Source: Herminiimonas sp. (lineage in GTDB: Bacteria > Pseudomonadota > Gammaproteobacteria > Burkholderiales > Burkholderiaceae_D). From it: a DNA stretch of 60,506 nt. The number at the start of each line of letters is the position of its first letter. The first letter of the stretch is position 1. A program made the position numbers and the translations under genes. The notes below the pieces were generated by a model. That model saw only the letters and a program-made list of their open reading frames with translations. It was not told the origin of the DNA and did not search any database. Location of the stretch: contig JAQGMR010000032.1 in assembly GCA_028292265.1 (NCBI GenBank), forward strand, positions 1 through 60,506. The letters run 5' to 3'. Shown piece by piece: positions 26,030 to 33,643 of this stretch.

Positions 26030-28342
26030 TCAGGCCGCGTTAAGCCGATTCACAAAAGCACTCATGGCCGCGCCCATGTCCCGGTCTCCGAGTTCCAGTT
26101 GGTCCTTCCCGTCTTTTACCCGCTTGGCCGCCGCCAGAAACTCTACGCGACTAACGGTGCTGAAGAGCTCTGTTGCAGTCCGTCGGAAAAGCTCATCCTC
26201 CGACATCTTTGGACTTGACTGGCCAGTTGCCGACACGGCGCCGTTCCCATTCCTTTTCGCAGCGCGCTGGGCCGCATTTACCGCAGCATCGCGGCTCTGT
26301 ACAAAAGCGTCCTTGTAGACACACGCGGGCACCGGATTCGGCTTGCCGCCGGCAGCAGACCGCAGCTTCAATCCTAGTGAAGGCGCAATGCTTGCCTTGA
26401 TAAACCAGATATCCGCCTTTTCCTGGTCCAGAAAGAACTGCCGCTTGTTCAGCAAGCTCTTGGGTGTGTGCCTGTCCCAGGCGCTTTCGGCAGCGTCACG
26501 TCGTTGTCGCAGCACGTTTATGATCTGCGTGAATTCGATCTCTGTCATCGCCTCAGCCGCGATCGGCTGGCGGACTACTGATGTGAGGCGAGTCGGCTCC
26601 GATGCAATGGCATTCCCATCGCTCGCGAGCAATGGGGCCGTGACATCCTGTGGCGTGTTAACCGGCCCCGCCCGTGACTGGTCGAGGATGAAACCGGCAA
26701 GCACCTCCAGCGCGAGATACTCGTTGCTGACGATGTCCATCCGCTTCAACCGGATCACCTTGTCCTGTACGCCGGTCTGCCGGTCGCCGGTATGGACGAC
26801 ACGCATATTTTTTTCACGGCGATCACCACCTGCGAGGTAGGCGCTCTCGAAGATCTGCGCCAGTTCTTTTCGGTCCATGGTCGCCGCTATCTGTTCCGCG
26901 AAACGCTGGCGTTGCTTCGAGGTGTGCTCGCTCTTCCATGCATACCCGGCCTTGACCGCGCAGCTCGCAACAAAGCAGACGGAAAGGGCAGCGCCAGCTA
27001 CGGCAAGCGCAATGCCAGCGGTGCCCACGCCCACGCCGACGACAAGAGCGATACCGCAGCCGGTGCCTACCGCGCCAATGACGCTTTCCATCGATCCCTT
27101 GACGATGCGGGATATGGCAAAGCCGCGCTCGCGCTTTGCCTGGCGATGTAGCCGTTCGATGTTGTCGTCGAACGGCTTGCTCAGTGCCCGAAGCACACTG
27201 GCGGAATCCGGCACATTGACGCGCGTCTGTGCTGCCACCTTCAGTTCACGCATGCGGCCGCTTTGCTGAGTAGCGACGCTCGCGCCGTCGGCCACGTACA
27301 ACGCTCCGGTCAGAACGCCCAGAAAGCCGCTGATGCTGCCCAGTACCTGCGCACCAGCACCGACGATGGTTCCGGCGGTCGCGCCGATCAGTTTGGTATT
27401 AGAGACAATGGCCTGCGGCACGTAGCCCGCATCGTCACGCAGCATGGCAAGCTGCGCCCGCTCGGCATTCCTGCGTACATGCTCGTTGAAACGACCCAAT
27501 CGCCGGCTTGCCGCCATGAACGTGCAATAAGCCGCGGACTGCTCCGCGGTGGGCGTTTCATTGCGCAGCAGGCAGGCCATGCACTCCCGAGCGCCGACGT
27601 GGTTGGCGAAGCCGACGCGTTCGGCTTCCCGCTTGCTGGCGCATATGTCGATCGCATCGCTGGTCGAGAGGGCCGCGTAGATACCCGCCGTGACGCCAGC
27701 CGCAACGCCGGCAACGCTATCAGCGACCGACAGCGCGCTGCCTTGCTCTGTTGCCGCCAAACCGGCAGTGAACACTTTGCCCTCGCGCGCGCTTGCAATA
27801 GCAGCATGGATGCCAATTTTCGCCGCAGGACTCGCAAGCGGGTCACTGCGCCGCTTGCGCGGATCAAGTGCACGGACCGCTGCAGAGAAGGCATTTATTT
27901 TTTCCTTCGCGTATTCCGTTTGATTGCGCTTCAACCTCGGTGCCATGTTTGTGAGGCGGCCCGTCGCTGCACCAGGCAGGTGGGCCGAATAGAGATTTGA
28001 ACCAGCCGACTTCCCGAATTGACCTTTTCTCTCGAGTTCGCAACCGCGCGCAAAGAAGAAATTGTCGGCGCTGACAAAGGCCTTGTAACCGTCCTGGTCA
28101 CCCAGCGCATTGCCGTCCCTCTCCAGCTTTGCCACGCCCTCTTCCCACATCGTTGCCAGGGCCGACCGCTGTGTGCGCGGAATCGGCACCGGGTGACGCG
28201 CGCTGTCCTGATTCGACGAAATATGGATCGGTGACGCGCTCGCCGCCACCGTTACCTTCACGGGACGCCGTGTTCCCGTGCGGTCGTTGGCCGTGCCCGT
28301 GGGCAGATTGGCAGGCGTGTGCTTGGGACCGTGAACAAACAT
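26030..28342 (-). CDS. putative type III secreted effector or translocator, 770 aa
   Basis: I do not recognise this 770-residue protein. Its first 60 residues are Ser/Thr/Pro/Asn-rich and unordered, like type III secretion signals. Helical regions follow, with three Gly/Ala/Val-rich hydrophobic segments at about residues 202-225, 309-354 and 418-466 that could insert in membranes, and a charged C-terminal third (about 480-770) ending MGAAMSAFVNRLNAA. It starts 9 bp after the stop of a CesT-like chaperone, with AGGAAG before the ATG, the common effector-chaperone layout. A hrp-box-like promoter lies upstream of the chaperone. Enzymatic motifs were not found. A translocator or membrane-targeted effector is the best guess; a non-secreted protein is not excluded. 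Confidence 0.6.
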   Translation of the reverse strand: MFVHGPKHTPANLPTGTANDRTGTRRPVKVTVAASASPIHISSNQDSARHPVPIPRTQRSALATMWEEGVAKLERDGNALGDQDGYKAFVSADNFFFARGCELERKGQFGKSAGSNLYSAHLPGAATGRLTNMAPRLKRNQTEYAKEKINAFSAAVRALDPRKRRSDPLASPAAKIGIHAAIASAREGKVFTAGLAATEQGSALSVADSVAGVAAGVTAGIYAALSTSDAIDICASKREAERVGFANHVGARECMACLLRNETPTAEQSAAYCTFMAASRRLGRFNEHVRRNAERAQLAMLRDDAGYVPQAIVSNTKLIGATAGTIVGAGAQVLGSISGFLGVLTGALYVADGASVATQQSGRMRELKVAAQTRVNVPDSASVLRALSKPFDDNIERLHRQAKRERGFAISRIVKGSMESVIGAVGTGCGIALVVGVGVGTAGIALAVAGAALSVCFVASCAVKAGYAWKSEHTSKQRQRFAEQIAATMDRKELAQIFESAYLAGGDRREKNMRVVHTGDRQTGVQDKVIRLKRMDIVSNEYLALEVLAGFILDQSRAGPVNTPQDVTAPLLASDGNAIASEPTRLTSVVRQPIAAEAMTEIEFTQIINVLRQRRDAAESAWDRHTPKSLLNKRQFFLDQEKADIWFIKASIAPSLGLKLRSAAGGKPNPVPACVYKDAFVQSRDAAVNAAQRAAKRNGNGAVSATGQSSPKMSEDELFRRTATELFSTVSRVEFLAAAKRVKDGKDQLELGDRDMGAAMSAFVNRLNAA

Positions 28343-28351
28343 GATTTCTTC

Positions 28352-28801
28352 CTAAGGCAGGTTGGCCGGAACAGAATCGACATAAACGGTGGAAAGCATT
28401 CCGTCTTCGCGAAAAACATTGGACCAGGCTTCGGTGACGTGCTCGAGGTCGTGCGTCATCAACTCAAACAGGTTCACGTCGGCCTGCAATCTGGCGAGCG
28501 GAATTTGAAGGGTGAGAATTGCATGGCCGGATTCGGGGTGAACCGCATGCACTGGCTGAAAATCGGGTGCGACGTCGAAATTCGATTCCAGCAGCTGGCG
28601 ATACAGAATCGCCAGGTCTTCGCCTTGTGGCAGGCCGAGATCAAGTGTGACGCGACACTGGTCGACCTTTTCGAGATACTCCAGCAAAACGGCATTCTGG
28701 CCGATGCAGAGCGCCCCTCGATGCAGGATGTCACTTACGTTATCGACGTCAGCCTCGTCGCAAAACTTCTCGATGACGTCTCTGTATTCCGCCAGTCCCA
28801 T
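28352..28801 (-). CDS. CesT/Tir-family type III secretion chaperone
   Basis: The 149-residue acidic protein starts at the second Met, which has GGAG at 5-bp spacing; the Met 12 bp upstream has none. The sequence has the CesT fold pattern: an N-terminal helix (GLAEYRDVIEKFCDEADV), central strands (CRVTLDLGLPQGED, then LYRQLLESNFDV), the family-typical HPESGHAILTLQIPLARL, then helix FELMTHDLEHVTEAWSNVF. These dimeric cytoplasmic chaperones keep a cognate effector partly unfolded and guide it to the secretion ATPase. The adjacent 770-aa gene is the likely client. No secretion apparatus genes are in the window. Confidence 0.8.
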   Translation of the reverse strand: MGLAEYRDVIEKFCDEADVDNVSDILHRGALCIGQNAVLLEYLEKVDQCRVTLDLGLPQGEDLAILYRQLLESNFDVAPDFQPVHAVHPESGHAILTLQIPLARLQADVNLFELMTHDLEHVTEAWSNVFREDGMLSTVYVDSVPANLP

Positions 28802-28850
28802 TCGCCACTCCATATGAGCGATGAGCGCCCTTTTGCTGCGCTATGCGGTT

Positions 28851-28878
28851 TTAGTGACCGCCTAAAGAACTTTGTTCC
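28851..28878 (-). promoter_or_regulatory. hrp-box-like (HrpL-type) promoter
   Basis: On the minus strand GGAACA, fifteen bases, TCACTAA match the hrp box GGAACC-N15/16-CCACNNA recognised by HrpL-type ECF sigma factors, with one mismatch in each half. The -10 half ends about 50 bp before the chaperone start codon. This is a pattern match read by eye, but its position ahead of a CesT-type chaperone makes chance less likely. Confidence 0.6.
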
Positions 28879-29241
28879 AAGTTAAAGCGACGCAGGCGAG
28901 AGGCGCGGTGCGATTTACGATGCTTGACCGATAGTTGTAGTGGACGTGCGCGTGCGGAAGCCACACCGGAGAACAATGGGGCTCTCTCTTGCGGTAGAAG
29001 CGATGATAATTGCGGAGAGTCGCCTACCGACCGCAGGTGCGTCAGCAGCAACAGGCTCAGGACCGTTCCAGTTAAGGGTCGCCGGGCTCGGCGCGGGGCG
29101 CGCAGCAGTGCTCAAGCGGACCGAGCGCGGACCGAGGCTCCGGCCGGACTGCGACTTTTGACCCGCCATGCGGAACCGTCAGTTTGCCGTTAGCCTCTGG
29201 TCGTGCGAGATTGCTGGCCTGCGCCGAGCAGTGTGCCGAGC
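28879..29241. other. intergenic stretch upstream of the chaperone-effector operon
   Basis: Between the hrp-box-like site and the ylqF stop no gene is supported. Short open frames exist in several frames, but none has a family resemblance or ribosome site. The segment around 29070-29150 is very GC-rich. No terminator with a T run was seen for ylqF. Confidence 0.5.
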
Positions 29242-30165
29242 TCAGCCTTCGTCATCCTCGGTGTCAACCGACTCCTCCTGCGGCAAGCCGAGCGAGGCCG
29301 GTGGCTGGAACGACGCCAACAGTGCAACTCGGCTTTGCGGGGATTCCAGGCTGATGCGACCCAGTGCGCCACTGCGGTAATCCTGCAACAGCGTATGGGC
29401 CGCCTTTTCAAGGTCGAGGTCGCCACCGCGCAAACGGTAACCGCGACGCAGCGCTACGCCTTCCACCACCGCGACACCGTCCATGCCGGGCGCGGCAAAG
29501 CCATAGCGTTGTTCAAGGAGTTGGGGATAACGGGCCAGCAACTGGTCGGCGAGGAAAGTTGCAACCTCCTCTTCGATCAGCGCATTGCTGCCGATCGCAT
29601 GGCTAGCGGCCAGCATCAGCCCGTCACTCGGATACTGAATCTTCGGCCACATCATCCCCGGCGTGTCGATCAGGACGACGTTATTGCCGAGGTAAAGCCG
29701 CTGCTGGGTCTTGGTGACCGCCGGTTCATCGCCGACCTTGGCTACGCGCTTTTTCAGCAGCGCGTTCATCAGCGTCGACTTCCCGACATTGGGGATGCCC
29801 ATGATCATGATGCGCAATGGCTTCAGCGCGGTACCGCGGTTTGGGACGATCTTGAGCGCGGTCGGGACCACGCGAGCAACGTCGGCCGGCTTCTTGCAGG
29901 ACAGCGCAACTGCATGAACGTTTTTTTCGCGATTGAATTCGGCCAGCCATTCGGCGGTGGCAACTGGATCGGCCAGGTCGCTTTTGTTGAGGATCTTGAG
30001 GCAGGGCCGCTGCCGGAACACCCGCAGCGTTTCGATCATGGGGTTGCTGCTGGCGCGCGGCAATCTGGCGTCGAGCACCTCGATCACCATGTCGACCTTT
30101 TCCATGGCTTCCGCCGCCCTCTTGCGGGCGGCATTCATGTGACCGGGGAACCATTGGATTGCCAT
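29242..30165 (-). CDS. ylqF: ribosome biogenesis GTPase YlqF/RbgA
   Basis: The 307-residue GTPase has circularly permuted motifs: IQWFPGHMNAARKRAAE at the N-terminus, IEVLDARLPRASSNP, LKILNKSDLAD (NKxD, G4) before the P-loop GIPNVGKSTLMNALL (G1), then DTPGMMWPK (G3). This order marks the YlqF/RbgA family, which acts in maturation of the 50S subunit. The C-terminal helical domain is present and ends in an acidic tail. It is monocistronic as far as visible. Confidence 0.94.
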   Translation of the reverse strand: MAIQWFPGHMNAARKRAAEAMEKVDMVIEVLDARLPRASSNPMIETLRVFRQRPCLKILNKSDLADPVATAEWLAEFNREKNVHAVALSCKKPADVARVVPTALKIVPNRGTALKPLRIMIMGIPNVGKSTLMNALLKKRVAKVGDEPAVTKTQQRLYLGNNVVLIDTPGMMWPKIQYPSDGLMLAASHAIGSNALIEEEVATFLADQLLARYPQLLEQRYGFAAPGMDGVAVVEGVALRRGYRLRGGDLDLEKAAHTLLQDYRSGALGRISLESPQSRVALLASFQPPASLGLPQEESVDTEDDEG

Positions 30166-30348
30166 GAGCGCTTTTCAGTAGAACAAGGGGTTTTTCAGGA
30201 GAGGCGGTATTGTACCCACCTGAGCGGGCGCCGCTGTAGCAATTCGGAATTGAACGGTCATGAATGGCAACGCGCCGCCAAGAGCGGCGGCATGGCACTT
30301 GCCGAGGACCTTCCCACTTCGCAGGCAGCCGTGGCCGCGACCAGCGCC

Positions 30349-31332
30349 CTAATCGATGCCGGCCAGCACCTTCACATGCGCCGCTACGCTACGGCCAAGC
30401 GCCGACAGGTTGTAGCCGCCTTCCAAGCAGCTCACAATGCGGCCTTCGGCATACTGATCCGCCACCTTCATGATTTCCCGGGTCATCCAGGCATAGTCGT
30501 CCTCGACCAGTCCCATCTGCCCCAAGTCGTCCTCCCGGTGCGCGTCGAACCCGGCGGAGATGAAAATCATTTGCGGCTTGTGGGCATGCAAGGCTGGCAG
30601 CCAGTGCTCGACCACAAGCTTGCGCACCACGTCACCTTTCGTATAGGCGGGGACTGGTATGTTCACGGCGTTGTTGTAACGGCGCGTGCTGCGATCCGCG
30701 CCGGAGTACGGGTAGAACGGATGCTGGAAAAAACTCACCATGAGCACGCGAGGTTCGTCCTCGAACGCTTCGTCTGTGCCGTTGCCGTGGTGTACGTCGA
30801 AGTCGACGATGGCTACCCGTTCCAGTCCATGCACTTCCAGCGCATGGCGTGCTGCAATCGCAACGTTATTGAAAAGGCAAAAGCCCATCGGTGCCGAGGG
30901 CCGGGCGTGGTGGCCGGGCGGGCGCGTCGCACAGAACGCGTTGTCGATTTCGCCGGCCATCACTGCGTCCGTAGCGGCGACTGCTGCACCGGCCGCCCGC
31001 ATGGCGGCCTTCCAGCTGTAGGCGTTCAGCGCAGTGTCAGGATCAAGCGGGTAGTAGCCAGCGTGAGGGCTGTCGCCGTCCGGTTCCCCATCGGCATAAA
31101 CCGTATCACCGCTGGGCACGTTATCGCGCACCAACTCGATTGCGCCGTGGGTATGCACGCGTGCCACCGACTCGACTGTGGCCATGGGCGCGTCGCGTTG
31201 TTCGATGAACTGGTCAACCCGGCTTGCAATCAGCTGGTCTTCGATCGCTTGCAGCCTGCCGGGGCATTCCGGGTGCCATGAGCCCATCTCATGTCGTTTG
31301 CAATCTGCGTGGCTGAAAATGGCTGTCGTCAT
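30349..31332 (-). CDS. histone deacetylase family protein (acetylpolyamine amidohydrolase-like)
   Basis: The 327-residue protein (from MTTAIFSHADC; an ATG 21 bp upstream is possible) has the deacetylase zinc and catalytic motifs: HPECPGRL, ATRPPGHHARPSAPMGFCLFNN, VAIVDFDVHHGNGTDEAF, and ISAGFDAHREDDLGQMGL. Bacterial members remove acetyl groups from polyamines or small acetylated amines. All zinc and catalytic residues that can be identified are present, so it should be active. It lies between ylqF and moxR and is divergent from moxR. Confidence 0.93.
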   Translation of the reverse strand: MTTAIFSHADCKRHEMGSWHPECPGRLQAIEDQLIASRVDQFIEQRDAPMATVESVARVHTHGAIELVRDNVPSGDTVYADGEPDGDSPHAGYYPLDPDTALNAYSWKAAMRAAGAAVAATDAVMAGEIDNAFCATRPPGHHARPSAPMGFCLFNNVAIAARHALEVHGLERVAIVDFDVHHGNGTDEAFEDEPRVLMVSFFQHPFYPYSGADRSTRRYNNAVNIPVPAYTKGDVVRKLVVEHWLPALHAHKPQMIFISAGFDAHREDDLGQMGLVEDDYAWMTREIMKVADQYAEGRIVSCLEGGYNLSALGRSVAAHVKVLAGID

Positions 31333-31586
31333 GATGGCTGGCCGAAGCGGCATTGATGTGGGAAGACTGGATTCAGCAGAATGGATTCTGTGGGCGATGA
31401 ATTCTCGAGACTGCCTGACAGTTTATCCAAAAAGCAGCGGTTCCATGAACATTCTGCCTGAGCCACACTGGCCGCTTCGCCAAGGGGATTATCCGCTTTG
31501 CGATGGCGCAAGACTGGGTCACAATATGCGGCGCTGCCCCTCCAGGCGGTGCCCGACTCCGACGCAATACAAACCCGTGAGGTTGC

Positions 31587-32504
31587 ATGTTTTCAAAGAT
31601 CCACGCAGCGGCAAGACAGGTCAGTAAAATCGTGGTCGGCAAGGACATCCAGATTCGCCAATCCCTGGTCTGCCTGCTGGCGGGCGGCCATCTTCTGATC
31701 GAAGACGTGCCCGGCGTCGGCAAAACCACCTTGGCGCATGCACTGGCCATTGCGCTCGGGTTGCGCTTTAGCCGGGTGCAGTTCACCAGCGACCTCTTGC
31801 CGGCCGACGTGATTGGCATTTCCATCTTCGACCGCGAAAAAAACGGCTTTGCCTTTCACCCGGGGCCCATATTTAGCCAGGTCCTGCTTGCCGACGAAAT
31901 CAACCGCGCCACGCCCAAGACGCAGTCGGCGCTGCTGGAAGCCATGGAAGAAAGACAGGTGTCGGCGGACGGCGCCACGCGCGACCTGCCGCAACCTTTC
32001 TTCGTTATCGCCACGCAGAATCCGGCGCACCAGATCGGTACCTTTCCGTTGCCGGAATCCCAGCTCGACCGCTTCCTGATGTGCCTGTCGCTAGGGTATC
32101 CAGACTCCGCCGCCGAGCGCGCGCTGCTGCTCGGTGAAGATCGCCGGGCGATGCTGAAAACGCTCGAGCCGTCGATGCAGCCAGCCGAGTTGATCGCAAC
32201 GCAGGCCGCACTGCGAGAAGTGCACACTTCCGACGCCCTGATCGACTACGTCCAGGCGCTGGTGCAGGCCTCACGCCAGAGTGGCCTCTTTGCGGAGGGC
32301 CTGAGCCCGCGCGCCGCCATTGCGCTGCTACAGGCCGCGCGGGCATGGGCGGCGCTGGAAGGGCGCAACCATGTCATACCGGAAGACATCCAGGCCGTCA
32401 TGGTTCCCGTTACCGCCCACCGCCTGCGCCCACTCAAGGTAACCGGCAGCGCGGCCGCCAGCCGCGACCTCGTGCTGCAATTGATGAAGTCAGTAAGCGT
32501 ATAA
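31587..32504 (+). CDS. MoxR family AAA ATPase
   Basis: The 305-residue ATPase has LIEDVPGVGKTTLAHALA (Walker A), LLADEINRATPKTQSALLEAMEE (Walker B and MoxR signature), and IATQNPAHQIGTFPLPESQLDRFLMCL (sensor I), plus the C-terminal lid. MoxR ATPases act as chaperones for metal or vWA-domain partners. It is followed at once by a DUF58 gene and a TgpA-like transglutaminase, the standard three-gene operon. GAGGTTGC precedes the ATG. Confidence 0.95.
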   Translation: MFSKIHAAARQVSKIVVGKDIQIRQSLVCLLAGGHLLIEDVPGVGKTTLAHALAIALGLRFSRVQFTSDLLPADVIGISIFDREKNGFAFHPGPIFSQVLLADEINRATPKTQSALLEAMEERQVSADGATRDLPQPFFVIATQNPAHQIGTFPLPESQLDRFLMCLSLGYPDSAAERALLLGEDRRAMLKTLEPSMQPAELIATQAALREVHTSDALIDYVQALVQASRQSGLFAEGLSPRAAIALLQAARAWAALEGRNHVIPEDIQAVMVPVTAHRLRPLKVTGSAAASRDLVLQLMKSVSV

Positions 32505-32505
32505 G

Positions 32506-33573
32506 GTGCGTCCGTCCCCAACTACTGCGCCCGCGTTGCCGGCAGCTGGACGGATCGCCATGCTGACGACCCTGCGCGCCCGCGTGCAACGGACGCTGGA
32601 TCGCTGGCTGTTCAAGTTTGGCGGTGCCGAAAGCGGCGAGGTGTTCCTCGGGCAGCGGCGTGTGTTCATCGTCCCGACCGGCGCCGGTTTCGGCTACGGC
32701 GCGATGCTGGTGGTGCTCTTCATTGGCGCCATCAACTACAACCTCGGCATGGGTTTCGCCCTGACATTTCTGCTGGCCGCCTGCGGCGTAGTCGACCTGC
32801 ACCTCACCTTCCGCAACCTGGCGTATCTCTACCTCGCCTCCGGCCGTGCGCCGACCGTGCATGCCGGCGAAGCGGCCCGCTTTGAAATGCATGTGGCCAA
32901 CCGCAGCCGGTACGACCGTTACGCGCTTCAAGTGAGGTTCATAAACAGCGAATCGGCCGGACCGGGCAGGCAGGCATTGCCGGTTGATGTGCCGGCCAAC
33001 AGCGTTGCGAGCATGACTCTCAGCACGCCGGCTCGGCAGCGCGGCTGGCTCCCGGCGCCAAGGGTTCGTCTCGAAACGCGCTTCCCGCTTGGACTGTTGC
33101 GGGCGTGGAGTATCTGGCAGCCAGATGCGAAAGTACTGGTTTACCCACAGCCTGAAAAAGACGCGCCGCCGCTGCCGATGGCGGATGCTGTCGGTCGGGA
33201 TGGTGACGGCCCGGCCGGCGCCGAGGACTTCGCCGGCATCCGTTCCTACCAGGCAGGCGATTCGCTCAAACGACTGGCATGGCGTCAGATTGCGCGGCTC
33301 GACGCATCTACCGACGGCGGCCTCTTAACCAAGCACTTCGAAGGCGGCGCCGCAAGCGAGTTGGTCTTCGATTTCGACCGGCTGCCCCCAGCGCTCAATA
33401 TCGAACAGCGGCTGTCGCGCCTGACGCGATGGGTGATCGAGGCGGAAGCACGGGGGCTGCCCTATGCCTTCCGACTTGGGGAAACAAGCTTCGCAGCAGC
33501 CCTTGGACCGGCTCACCAGGGCGCCTGCCTGCGTGCGCTGGCCTTGCATGGATCGGAAACGATGACTGCATGA
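32506..33573 (+). CDS. DUF58 domain-containing protein
   Basis: The 355-residue protein starts with GTG one base after the moxR stop; ATG at 32560 is an alternative. Two hydrophobic helices occur at about residues 60-100 (TGAGFGYGAMLVVLFIGAINYNLGMGFALTF), then a periplasmic-like region and the DUF58 signature AEDFAGIRSYQAGDSLKRLAWRQIAR. It is part of the moxR-DUF58-transglutaminase operon, whose role is thought to be envelope or stress-linked but is not proven. Confidence 0.9.
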   Translation: MRPSPTTAPALPAAGRIAMLTTLRARVQRTLDRWLFKFGGAESGEVFLGQRRVFIVPTGAGFGYGAMLVVLFIGAINYNLGMGFALTFLLAACGVVDLHLTFRNLAYLYLASGRAPTVHAGEAARFEMHVANRSRYDRYALQVRFINSESAGPGRQALPVDVPANSVASMTLSTPARQRGWLPAPRVRLETRFPLGLLRAWSIWQPDAKVLVYPQPEKDAPPLPMADAVGRDGDGPAGAEDFAGIRSYQAGDSLKRLAWRQIARLDASTDGGLLTKHFEGGAASELVFDFDRLPPALNIEQRLSRLTRWVIEAEARGLPYAFRLGETSFAAALGPAHQGACLRALALHGSETMTA

Positions 33574-33643
33574 TGACACGCGCAAAATTCCACATCATTG
33601 GCGAACGTCGCGTTAGCGTTGTCCCAACCTGCAAGCAGCGGAG

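Noticed and set aside
29203..31281. 692-codon plus-strand open frame across ylqF and the deacetylase gene
   Set aside because: It is antisense to two well-recognised genes and has no family features; long antisense frames are common in GC-rich DNA.
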